Part shown: positions 42,140 through 49,592 of the stretch, one piece after another
How the letters are laid out: each line of letters begins with the position of its first letter
Position numbering within the stretch: position 1 is the stretch's first letter
Origin: an uncultured archaeon
GTDB taxonomy: Archaea; Micrarchaeota; Micrarchaeia; Anstonellales; Anstonellaceae
Reading direction: 5' to 3'
NCBI GenBank assembly: GCA_902384555.1
Contig: CABMCD010000041.1
Location: 1-51,136, forward strand
Length of the DNA stretch: 51,136 nt
The notes under the pieces: generated by a model
What the model was told of the DNA's origin: nothing
What the model saw: the letters and a program-made list of their open reading frames with translations, nothing else
The model's database searches: none
Position numbers and translations under genes: made by a program

Positions 42140-43771
42140 TCACTTTCCGAACTGATAGGTTACCTGCAAGCCGCCGCTCAGGCTCTTTCCGTCCAAATCG
42201 GCTGCATGCACAAACATCAGGAGCGAGAGCGGCTTGGATAGCTGTATCCTCTGGCTGGCATCCATCTGCACTTTAGATATTATGGATTGTGGCGTCCAGC
42301 TCATCTTTACTTCGGTGTCGTTGCCGGCTTCCGCCGCCGTTTTATCCTGCGAGGAATAACCCGCGCTCAGGCGCCAGGCCCGGTCGTTTCCGAAATCATA
42401 GAAATCCCCTGAAGCTGGATATCCCAGCTCCGCGTCGGCAAATATCTCGCCTAATCTGTTTTTCGAATACACGAATCCGAGTTTGCTGCTGCCTCTACCT
42501 GTGATCGTCCCATGGCCTTCTGTTGCTGCCTCTGCCCGAATAGGCGAGAACCGGGCCTCGAAATTCGAACCCATAGACAAGTCCAGAGAAATGAGGTCCA
42601 GGCCCGCCATAACGAATCCCTCTGATTCCACCGGTTTCACCACTGCGAAATCCAGCGTTGGCAGGCGTAAACAGCCCCAGAGCGGTTTATTCCCGCTGGC
42701 GTGCAATCGGGCATTGAACGATGCGCCAAACGAGGTGCCGATGGCGAATGGCGTATCCATCACGAAAGCACCGACGCAGAAATCGGCCCACTTCTCTTGG
42801 AATGGGTGGGCGAGGCGCAAGCCAATGGCACTGTTGTCATATATGAGCGAGACGCCCATCTTTTGCTCTATCTGCGGTTTCATCCAGCCGATGGAGTTGA
42901 GTAAAAACCGCTCGCTGAGCGGCTGGTCGAAGAAGGTGCCCCTGTCCACCGAGAATGAGAATGGGGACGCCTGCCCGGCATAGGCCAGCACCTGCTCCTT
43001 GGCCACGTCCGGATTGGAGTCAAGGGCGAAGGACTTGCCATAGTCCACCAAATAATATCTTTCCTTCCCCTTGAGGAACGCCACCACGTGCCCCAGACCC
43101 CCGCCCGGCCAAATCGCGACACTGGCGTGCTCGATACCCAGGACGCGGTAGAACTCCTTGAGAAATGTGCCGTTGATGTTGCCGCAGATTCCGACCGGTG
43201 TGGAACCGATGAAGCTGCCAATCATGTCTTGGGCGGAACGTCTCTGCAGAGTGAGCGTGTAATCATACAATGTTCCAAGGGAGCCTGCCCAGAACGCGCC
43301 GGATTTGACCCGGTTCCATTCGCTCATCCGCGACCCCATGTCCGCATAGTAGTCAAAGAACGCCTGTCCATCCTTGAACTGGAGATTGAACAGCATGCTG
43401 CTGGCCTTGTCCAAAGGGTCCAGTTTTTTGTAGGTCGCGTTGGCGTTCAGCCAGTTCGTGATGGCGGCTTTCTGCAAGTCCGGGTCCTTTATCGCGTATA
43501 TGTCCCTCAACTGGTCGAACCGGTCGCAGGAGGCCGGCGTGAAGTATTTTGACAAATCTATTTTTCCGGCAAAACTCATCCTCTCCCCGCTGATTTCCGC
43601 CCCCTGTCCTTCGATGTATACGGCCAGATAGGGCGTCGCATCCTGCCAAATCGTGGGCCGGACCCCGCCCTGCGCAAAATCGTTGGTGATTCCTTCCACG
43701 CTGTGCCATGAAAACCCGGAACTCATGTTCACCATGCCTGCTCTCAGACGTGAAATCTGGAAAGCGAACAT
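42140..43771 (-). CDS. Transglutaminase-fold protein with beta-rich C-terminus, paralogue B
   Basis: A 543-residue paralogue of the adjacent gene. TPVGICGNINGTFLKEF (Cys196), GLGHVVAFL (His228) and YYLVDYGKS (Asp243) form the putative catalytic triad; the shared stretch continues with DQPLSERFLLNSIGWM and LPTLDFAVVKP. About 190 residues precede the Cys, longer than in paralogue A. The beta-rich end closes with LQVTYQFGK. GGGAGG lies 8 nt before the ATG. It follows endA by 27 nt, so endA, B and A probably form one operon. Confidence 0.7.
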   Translation of the reverse strand: MFAFQISRLRAGMVNMSSGFSWHSVEGITNDFAQGGVRPTIWQDATPYLAVYIEGQGAEISGERMSFAGKIDLSKYFTPASCDRFDQLRDIYAIKDPDLQKAAITNWLNANATYKKLDPLDKASSMLFNLQFKDGQAFFDYYADMGSRMSEWNRVKSGAFWAGSLGTLYDYTLTLQRRSAQDMIGSFIGSTPVGICGNINGTFLKEFYRVLGIEHASVAIWPGGGLGHVVAFLKGKERYYLVDYGKSFALDSNPDVAKEQVLAYAGQASPFSFSVDRGTFFDQPLSERFLLNSIGWMKPQIEQKMGVSLIYDNSAIGLRLAHPFQEKWADFCVGAFVMDTPFAIGTSFGASFNARLHASGNKPLWGCLRLPTLDFAVVKPVESEGFVMAGLDLISLDLSMGSNFEARFSPIRAEAATEGHGTITGRGSSKLGFVYSKNRLGEIFADAELGYPASGDFYDFGNDRAWRLSAGYSSQDKTAAEAGNDTEVKMSWTPQSIISKVQMDASQRIQLSKPLSLLMFVHAADLDGKSLSGGLQVTYQFGK

Positions 43772-43798
43772 CTGCTCATCCTCCCTGTTCGTTCCTCT

Positions 43799-45007
43799 TC
43801 ATGGCTGCACCCACTCGATTTCGTAATACTCGTAATCCGAACCCGGTATCTCGAGGCGGTGCACGGCGTAATACGTGACGCTCGTCTCGCGGTCGGCGAT
43901 GGCCACCATCAATTCAAGGCCCGAGAGCTTGCAAGCCTCAATGGCGCGCGCCAGCTGCTCGCCGCCCAGCATCTCCTCTTCCGAGAGCGAGAGCATGAGG
44001 TAGCGCGGAAAACCCGTTTTGGGATTCTCGATGTCGGTGCCTTTGCGATGGAAGAGCAGGAAGTCGAGGGAAGAAAGCGAGGCGGCATGGGAGCCCGAAG
44101 CGTGGGCCTTGTTTTTTTCCTCTTTTTTGCCTTTCTTCTTCTGCCCCGGAATGGCCAGCACGAATGTTTTGCGGACCGAGTGGGCCACGCGAATGGCGCG
44201 CGCCCATTCCGAAATCAGCAGCTGCGAGGCGCGGGGGAAGACGTGCAGCACGTGCTGGCTGTGCATCCACTTCTCGCCCCCGCCCGGCGCCGCGCCGGGG
44301 AAGTAGATGCGGAAGTGGGTGCCGAACTTGAAGCCGGTTTTCAACACAAAGCCCTGCATGCGCCAGTCCTCATACACTTCGAGCAGGGACTGGAAGTCGG
44401 GCCGGCGCGCCAGCGCGAGCTTGAGCACGTCCTTCTCAGTTGCATTCTGCAATTTGAGCCCGCCATGCTTCATCAGGAAAAGGGTTTCGTAAATATCGAG
44501 CTTGCCCAGTCTTCCGCGCTGCTCGGCCTTGTAGGTGGCCCACTGCCCGAACCACGCGTGCTCGTAGAGCGCCTTGGCCGTCTGGTCGTCGTCAATGACC
44601 GCGAAGAGGTCGTCGGCATAAAAGCGGGCCGACACGCCGAATCCGGGCTTTTGGAATTTGCCTTCCGGGTATTTCTTGACAATGGAGCGGGTGTAGTCGC
44701 CGGCATTCTCGGCCGCCGGGCGGGCAATCAGCCCCCTGTCGCGCCAGTCCTTGAAAGTGAGGTAGCGCGCCATCAGTTTGGGCCGCTCCAGGCATTCGGC
44801 CACCTCGTTGAACGACCAGGCGTTCTGGGCCTTGTCGCGCACGCTCGCATTTCGGATGTCGATGAGGTAGAGCGCCTCCTCGGCCTCCAGCTCAATCACG
44901 CCCTTTTTCATCACGCCCCAGTAGCCGGCCGCCAGCGAGCTGACGCTGGGGGCGTGGGCGGCGCGCACCATTTTTTCCTTGGGCGCAATTTCCAATTCGA
45001 GGGCCAT
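43799..45007 (-). CDS. endA: tRNA-splicing endonuclease, three-unit type
   Basis: A 402-residue EndA that cuts bulge-helix-bulge motifs in pre-tRNA. The catalytic unit in the middle has HFRIYFPG (Tyr235), MHSQHVLHVF (His249) and SVRKTFVLAIPG (Lys280). An N-terminal unit (to about residue 95, containing GYWGVMKKGVIEL) and a C-terminal beta-like unit (DFLLFHRKG to VEWVQP region, about 310-402) flank it; a charged Lys/Glu linker lies at 289-305. Three fused units at about 400 residues is the epsilon-2 form known from ARMAN/Micrarchaeota. A TATA box is centred 28 nt upstream; leaderless. Confidence 0.88.
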   Translation of the reverse strand: MALELEIAPKEKMVRAAHAPSVSSLAAGYWGVMKKGVIELEAEEALYLIDIRNASVRDKAQNAWSFNEVAECLERPKLMARYLTFKDWRDRGLIARPAAENAGDYTRSIVKKYPEGKFQKPGFGVSARFYADDLFAVIDDDQTAKALYEHAWFGQWATYKAEQRGRLGKLDIYETLFLMKHGGLKLQNATEKDVLKLALARRPDFQSLLEVYEDWRMQGFVLKTGFKFGTHFRIYFPGAAPGGGEKWMHSQHVLHVFPRASQLLISEWARAIRVAHSVRKTFVLAIPGQKKKGKKEEKNKAHASGSHAASLSSLDFLLFHRKGTDIENPKTGFPRYLMLSLSEEEMLGGEQLARAIEACKLSGLELMVAIADRETSVTYYAVHRLEIPGSDYEYYEIEWVQP

Positions 45008-45030
45008 GGGAAAAGCTGGGGAGCTAGAAC

Positions 45031-45040
45031 TATAAATAAG
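45031..45040 (-). promoter_or_regulatory. TATA box of endA
   Basis: Minus-strand CTTATTTATA, 24-33 nt before the ATG at 45007, with no ribosome binding site. Confidence 0.55.
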
Positions 45041-45066
45041 AGCCGGGAGCCGTTTTCGCGCGGGTC

Positions 45067-45504
45067 TTAGTTTTGGCGGACGTACTGGGCCACGGCCCTC
45101 ACCAGCACCTGCTCGTCATAGGGCGTGATGATGTAGGCCTTGAACAAGTCCGGCACGCCGGCCGCCGCGACTTCTTTTCGGATGTCGTCCAGATTGATGG
45201 TTGATACGGAAATGATGTTGATGTTTGGATAGTTGAGCTTGAGCTCGCAGGCCAGTTTGGTCCGCCCCTTCACGTATGGAACCGAACTGCCCATAATAAA
45301 GAGGTCGAAATCCGTTTTCTGCACCTGCGCCAGCGCCTCGGCCCCGCTCAGCACATGGGTGGCCGTTCCCAGCCCGCTATTTCTCATCTGCCGAATCATA
45401 AGCTTGGCCGTAATCGGCTCTTTCTCAATCAGCAGGATGGCGGGCAATTTCTGCACAGCCACGATTTTGTTTGGAACTACCATTCCGCCTATGCCACCAT
45501 TCAT
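45067..45504 (-). CDS. CheY-like pseudo-receiver domain protein
   Basis: A 145-residue single receiver fold. AILLIEKEPITAKLMIRQM is the first strand and helix, with Glu-Lys-Glu where the acidic pocket should be; FDLFIMGSSVPYVKG is the phospho-acceptor strand but Gly replaces the expected Asp, and YIITPYDEQ has Thr in place of the conserved Lys. The domain is therefore unlikely to be phosphorylated and is a pseudo-receiver. It follows the aIF2-gamma gene by 18 nt, so it may be co-expressed with it. GAGGCG precedes the ATG. Confidence 0.75.
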   Translation of the reverse strand: MNGGIGGMVVPNKIVAVQKLPAILLIEKEPITAKLMIRQMRNSGLGTATHVLSGAEALAQVQKTDFDLFIMGSSVPYVKGRTKLACELKLNYPNINIISVSTINLDDIRKEVAAAGVPDLFKAYIITPYDEQVLVRAVAQYVRQN

Positions 45505-45522
45505 CGCATTCGCCTCTTTTTC

Positions 45523-46740
45523 CTACTTCACGACGCCAAAAGCAGACAGCCGCCAGCGCTGGCCCATGCGGCGCGAAAGCGCCACCTTCTGGCCCTTTTC
45601 GGCATAAATGGCGCGCTTGAGCTTGAGCGTCACCACGCCGCCTTTCAATTTGACCACCACGCCAAGCGAGGTGGCCGTACCGGAAGAAATGACCAGCGGC
45701 TCGGCCATCTTGAGCGGGGGGTTGTCGAAGCCCTCACGCTTAATCATGGTGTATTCCAGCTCCGGCGCGTCCAGCACCGGGCCCAAACCTTCAGGTTTGC
45801 CCAAGATGTTGCCCACCAGGCTGTCGCCCTTGGTGAGGGCGGGGTCGATGAGGGTGCCCACGCCAATCAGGCCGCCGGGGTGCGCCTCATCCAGCGCCCC
45901 GTCCGCGGCTGAGAGGCTGGTGACCGTAAGTTCAAGGGGCAGGTAGGTTTCCTTGCCGTCCTTTTCCTTCTCCTTGCGCACCACGCCGGGCTTGAGCTGC
46001 ACCTTGTCGCCCACCTTGAGCTTGCCGCAGAGCAGCGAGCCGCCCAGCACGCCGCCGCCCAGCTCGCCAATGGCCTGTCCGGGGCGGTTGATGTCGAATG
46101 AGCGGGCCACATACATCTTGGCCGGCTTGCTCTCGTCCCGCTTGGGGGTGGGGATGTGCGTCTCGATGGCCTCCACGAGGCTGTCGATGTTGGAATTGTA
46201 ATTGGCCGAAATGGGGATGATGGGCGCGTTTTCCGCCGTGGTTCCCTTGAGGAAAGCCTTGATTTGCTTGTAGTTCTCAATGGCCTTGGCCTCGTCCACC
46301 AAGTCGATTTTGTTCTGCACCACGATGACGTTCTGGATGCCCAGCACGTCGAGCACCATGAGGTGCTCGGCCGTCTGCGCCTGCGGGCAGGTTTCATTGG
46401 CCGCAATGACCAGCAGCGCGCCGTCCACGATGTTGGCGGCCGAAATCATGGTGGTCATCAGCGTTTCATGGCCCGGGGCGTCGAGAAACGAGACGCGGCG
46501 CACCAGTTCCCACTCGGATTTGGAATCCTTGGGCACTTGCGCCTCGGGCAGGTAGCGCCCGTCCTTCTTGTGCTTGTAAAACGTCACGTCGGCATAGCCG
46601 ATTTTGATGGTGATGCCGCGCTTGAGCTCCTCGGAGTGGGTGTCGGTCCATTTTCCGGTGAGCGCGCGCGTAAGGCTGGTCTTTCCGTGGTCGACGTGGC
46701 CGACCATGCCGATGTTGACTTGCGCCTGCAAAATGAACAA
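45523..46740 (-). CDS. eif2g: Translation initiation factor aIF2 gamma
   Basis: A 405-residue GTPase that delivers initiator tRNA. GMVGHVDHGKTSL (G1), RGITIKIGYAD (switch), SFLDAPGHE (G3) and VVQNKIDLV (G4) are intact, followed by two beta-barrel domains. The zinc-knuckle found in most aIF2-gamma between the switch and G3 has no cysteines here (FYKHKKDGRYLPEAQVPKDS). The start codon is 3 nt after the S6e stop, an arrangement common in archaea. Confidence 0.95.
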   Translation of the reverse strand: MFILQAQVNIGMVGHVDHGKTSLTRALTGKWTDTHSEELKRGITIKIGYADVTFYKHKKDGRYLPEAQVPKDSKSEWELVRRVSFLDAPGHETLMTTMISAANIVDGALLVIAANETCPQAQTAEHLMVLDVLGIQNVIVVQNKIDLVDEAKAIENYKQIKAFLKGTTAENAPIIPISANYNSNIDSLVEAIETHIPTPKRDESKPAKMYVARSFDINRPGQAIGELGGGVLGGSLLCGKLKVGDKVQLKPGVVRKEKEKDGKETYLPLELTVTSLSAADGALDEAHPGGLIGVGTLIDPALTKGDSLVGNILGKPEGLGPVLDAPELEYTMIKREGFDNPPLKMAEPLVISSGTATSLGVVVKLKGGVVTLKLKRAIYAEKGQKVALSRRMGQRWRLSAFGVVK

Positions 46741-46743
46741 CCC

Positions 46744-47142
46744 CTACTTCTTCTCTTCCTTCTTCTTGGCGGATGCGGGGAAGATTTCAGCCAGGGGCTT
46801 GCTTCCGGCGGCGCTCACCAGCAGGTTGACCTGCTGGATTTCGTCGGAAATGGTGTTGCCGCGGACCATGCGCGCGCGGCGCGCGCCCTTGGCGGTTGAA
46901 ATGTAGCCCGGGCCGTCGGAGAGCAGCAGGCCGCTGCGGCGCGGGCCGCTGACGTCTCCGCGCATCGGGAAGCCGGCCTGGTCCGAGCCGCCGGTAATCT
47001 TGAGCGTGTAGCCGGCCGCGCCGAAGGCGCCGCCGTCCACGGACTCGCCGATTTTGCGTCCGATGAGTGCCGACTCCTTGTCTTTGGGCACTTCGGCTTG
47101 GAAGCTTTTTCCGCTGGTAGGCTCTGAGATAACCACAATCAT
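46744..47142 (-). CDS. rps6e: Ribosomal protein S6e
   Basis: A 132-residue small-subunit protein. IVVISEPTSGKSFQAEVP, IGRKIGESVDGG, YTLKITGGSDQAGFPMRGDV and RRSGLLLSDGPGY are the family signatures. It has a Lys/Glu-rich tail. AAGGAGGG lies about 8 nt before the ATG, and a TATA-like CTTATTTAAATT is near 47191-47202. First gene of the S6e, aIF2-gamma, pseudo-receiver operon. Confidence 0.95.
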   Translation of the reverse strand: MIVVISEPTSGKSFQAEVPKDKESALIGRKIGESVDGGAFGAAGYTLKITGGSDQAGFPMRGDVSGPRRSGLLLSDGPGYISTAKGARRARMVRGNTISDEIQQVNLLVSAAGSKPLAEIFPASAKKKEEKK

Positions 47143-47259
47143 CTAATCGACCCTCCTATAAGGAGAATTTGACGCATTGCTTACGCCGGGGGAATTTAAA
47201 TAAGTAAGCCTCGCCCCCTCCCGCCTCCTTTTATTAATCCCCGTATCCCCATCTTTTCC

Positions 47260-47427
47260 ATGGCAGCGGCCCAATCCAAGCCCCATCTCCTGCCCGCCAT
47301 GCTCGCCGGCCTCGTCGGCCTGCTGTGGCTGGCGCAGGACATGGGCTGGCTGGCGAGCGGCCTGCCGCTGGGCCCCATCAGCATTTTGGTGATGGCTTTG
47401 GCCCTCATTCGTTATGCGTATAATTAG
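47260..47427 (+). CDS. Small two-helix membrane protein
   Basis: A 55-residue protein with a short polar N-terminus, hydrophobic segments at about residues 11-26 and 37-51, and ending RYAYN. A TATTAAT box 27 nt upstream makes a leaderless start likely. The following gene starts 9 nt after its stop, with GGTG overlapping the stop codon region. No family recognised. Confidence 0.5.
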   Translation: MAAAQSKPHLLPAMLAGLVGLLWLAQDMGWLASGLPLGPISILVMALALIRYAYN

Positions 47428-47436
47428 GTGAATGAC

Positions 47437-47769
47437 ATGAAATGCGTTTTCGAAGCCCCCATGGACAAGAAGGCCGAGCTCACCAAGCTGCTCGAAGCCG
47501 ACCCCTACGGCGAGCAGTCGCCCGCGCCCTATCAGAAAATGAGCTTCGCCCGCCTGGGCTACAAGCTCAAGGAGGGCGTGCAGGTCAACGAGGAGAAGGA
47601 CAAGCTCTACGCCGTGTTCCGCGGCTCGGACGACTATTTGCCCTTCATCAAGTCCAAGCTCGAGGGCCTGGCCGTGCAATCCAACCCCGAGCGCTCGGCG
47701 CGCGTCATCGCGGCCGTCGAGGACGAGGAGTCCGGCGCGGAACAAGGAATGGGCGCCATCTTCGGATAA
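47437..47769 (+). CDS. Hypothetical 110-residue protein
   Basis: A soluble protein, mixed alpha/beta by eye: KCVFEAPMDKKAELTKLLEA at the start, a strand pair around KLYAVFRGSDDYLPFIK, and a C-terminal helix ending in AEQGMGAIFG. I do not recognise a named family. ATG at 47437 has AGGTG 8 nt upstream; GTG at 47428 is also in frame. Probably co-transcribed with the small membrane gene upstream. Confidence 0.65.
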   Translation: MKCVFEAPMDKKAELTKLLEADPYGEQSPAPYQKMSFARLGYKLKEGVQVNEEKDKLYAVFRGSDDYLPFIKSKLEGLAVQSNPERSARVIAAVEDEESGAEQGMGAIFG

Positions 47770-47800
47770 AACGAGTTTTTCCTTTTTCCCATTCTTCTTT

Positions 47801-48598
47801 TCATTCCCGCTTTTCTTTCAGCCACTCCGGCACCCGATTGGGTTCGGTTTTCAGCCGCCCCTCCTTGTGCATCTTTTCCATCACCTTGTGCATGCCGCTG
47901 CCGTACTGCATGGCCTTCTTGGGCCGCAGGCGCGCGCAGTCGGGCACGCCCAATTCGGCCGCCAGTTTTCTCAAAAGAGGTTTTTTCATCTCCCGCGTGC
48001 CGATGCGCTCGGAAATTGGCACCGCTCTCACGGCCTTCAGCAGCTCCTCATCCAAAAAGGGCGTGCGCACCTCCACTTCCCAATGGCGGCACACCATTTG
48101 CGCGCGCATCAAATCGCGGGAGGGCAGGGTGCGGATTTCCTCGTCCAGCACGGCCTGCAAATCGAGGCCCCGATCGTGCGCCTCGTAGTACTTGTTGTAG
48201 CCGATGAACGTTTCCTCGGCCCCCGAGCCGGTGAGCAGGGTCTTGAATCCGGCCTCTTTCGCCGCCTCGGCCACGTGCCAAAGCCCGGCCATCAGCTCCA
48301 AATCGGTGAGGGTGCCGTCCATCAGCCGCTGGCAGTGTTGGGCCGTATTCTCAATCGTCTTCTCGTCCAGCACCACTTCCTGCAGGGGCAGGCCCAGCGC
48401 CGCGGCCGCCTCGCGCGCGGCCAGCAAATCCGGGCTCTCTCCCGCGCTAATCGTAATGAGGTGGGTCTCGACTTTCTCTTTTGCCACCGCCGCCAGAGTG
48501 GCCGAATCCAGGCCGCCCGAAAACGCAATCGCCACGCGGTAGTCCAGCGTCCGCTCAATGGCATCGGTCAGAATCCTGGCCAGCGGGCTTGGGCTCAT
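47801..48598 (-). CDS. Asparagine synthetase-like ATP pyrophosphatase domain protein
   Basis: A 265-residue protein equivalent to the C-terminal synthetase half of asparagine synthetase B. VAIAFSGGLDSATLAAVA is the PP-loop, LLTGSGAEETFIGYNKYYE matches the LxGxGxDExFxGY motif, and FLDEELLKAV with KKPLLRKLAAEL follow. The N-terminal glutaminase domain is absent, so it would need free ammonia or another substrate; it may adenylate something other than aspartate. Its ATG overlaps the stop of the DUF2085 gene. Confidence 0.82.
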   Translation of the reverse strand: MSPSPLARILTDAIERTLDYRVAIAFSGGLDSATLAAVAKEKVETHLITISAGESPDLLAAREAAAALGLPLQEVVLDEKTIENTAQHCQRLMDGTLTDLELMAGLWHVAEAAKEAGFKTLLTGSGAEETFIGYNKYYEAHDRGLDLQAVLDEEIRTLPSRDLMRAQMVCRHWEVEVRTPFLDEELLKAVRAVPISERIGTREMKKPLLRKLAAELGVPDCARLRPKKAMQYGSGMHKVMEKMHKEGRLKTEPNRVPEWLKEKRE

Positions 48599-49239
48599 GC
48601 GGCTCCCTTCTTTTTCCCGACCAGGCGGCCCTCGAAGAGCATGTACATGCCCGGCAGGGCGTAGAAGGCCATGGCTGCCCCGGCGATGATTCCACTGAGC
48701 AGTCGCAGCTCGTTGGTGCTCTCGCGCCATCCAAACAATTGCGTGAAGCCGTCCAGCGCCATGGGCACCAGCGCGAGGACGAGCCAAATGGGGTGAGGCC
48801 AATCCGAGGCGCGGCCCGGCTTTCTTCGCGCCCACCACAGCCACGCGAATCCGGCCAAGAACATGGAGCCGTAGATGGCGATGTCGCGCGAGCAGACCGG
48901 AATCTTGTAGCCCACGGCCGCCGGCATGGCCGCCCCTCCGGCCTCGGGGGCCTGGTGATATTTCTCGGGGCCATACACCATCATGTTGCGCTCGTAATAC
49001 AATTTGCCGTCCTGCACGGTGCAATCGTCAATGAACTTTCCGCCGTTCCCGCTCGGATAGACGCACAGCGAGCGGCTGTCCAGCTGGTGGCAGGTGAAAT
49101 GCAGGCCCTCATACACGGGCGCGGCCAGCGGCGAGTGGGCCATGGCCAAGAACGGCCCGGACCAAATCAGCAGGTTGAAGGCCAGCAGCAGGCCCATGTA
49201 GGCCAGCCAGCCTCTGGAGGTGAAAGACGGGATTTCCAT
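48595..49239 (-). CDS. DUF2085 membrane protein
   Basis: A 214-residue membrane protein with four or five hydrophobic segments. FTCHQLDSRSLCVYPSG and KIPVCSRDIAIYGSMFLAG are the two Cys-containing signatures of DUF2085. The region between them (about 45 residues) is extracytoplasmic and polar. Function unknown. ATG at 49239 is preferred to a TTG at 49248. It overlaps the asparagine synthetase-like gene by four bases, indicating a two-gene operon. Confidence 0.8.
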   Translation of the reverse strand: MEIPSFTSRGWLAYMGLLLAFNLLIWSGPFLAMAHSPLAAPVYEGLHFTCHQLDSRSLCVYPSGNGGKFIDDCTVQDGKLYYERNMMVYGPEKYHQAPEAGGAAMPAAVGYKIPVCSRDIAIYGSMFLAGFAWLWWARRKPGRASDWPHPIWLVLALVPMALDGFTQLFGWRESTNELRLLSGIIAGAAMAFYALPGMYMLFEGRLVGKKKGAA

Positions 49240-49297
49240 CGTAAACAAGTGGGCAAGCCACCTTAATATATTCTGCCGGCTCCCATCTTTGCCGCAT

Positions 49298-49456
49298 GGG
49301 ATCGTAGCTCAACTTGGATAGAGCGACGCCCTCCTAGGGCTTTTTGGCCCCGATGGCCAAAAACCCCGGAAAATTGCCGACCTTCGGCAATGCCCGCGCA
49401 ACCACTCGGTTGCGGGAGATAGGCGAAGGTTGGGAGTTCAAATCTCCCCGGTCCCG
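49298..49456 (+). tRNA. tRNA-Arg (CCU) with an 84-nt intron
   Basis: Acceptor GGGATCG/CGGTCCC, D stem GCTC/GAGC, T arm GGGAG-TTCAAAT-CTCCC, discriminator G. The anticodon loop is split after position 37 (CTCCTA) by an intron at 49337-49420. A canonical bulge-helix-bulge is visible: 5' bulge TA|G, 4-bp helix CTCC/GGAG, 3' bulge AT|A. The intron folds into three hairpins (49337-49366, about 49374-49390, 49394-49414). One anticodon-stem pair (27-43) is A-A. TATA-like TTAATATATT is near 49263-49272. Confidence 0.88.
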
Positions 49457-49512
49457 TTCCCGTAGGGGGAACACAAAAACTACCCTCGTCCCCCTGATGG
49501 GCTTCACCCCCT
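49457..49512 (+). repeat. tRNA trailer element, copy 2
   Basis: Shares ordered blocks GGGGGAACAC, GTCCCCC, TGA, GGGCT and CCCCCT with 29177-29233 downstream of tRNA-Gly. Local stem GTTCCC/GGGAAC (49456-49472 region) and a longer GGGGGA/TCCCCC pairing are possible. Confidence 0.5.
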
Positions 49513-49592
49513 ATTCTCGCCCATCGCATTCTCTTTCCGGCCCGGTTGGAATATGGTTTAAAATGACCATGTGCGTTTGAGTGACTGGTTAT

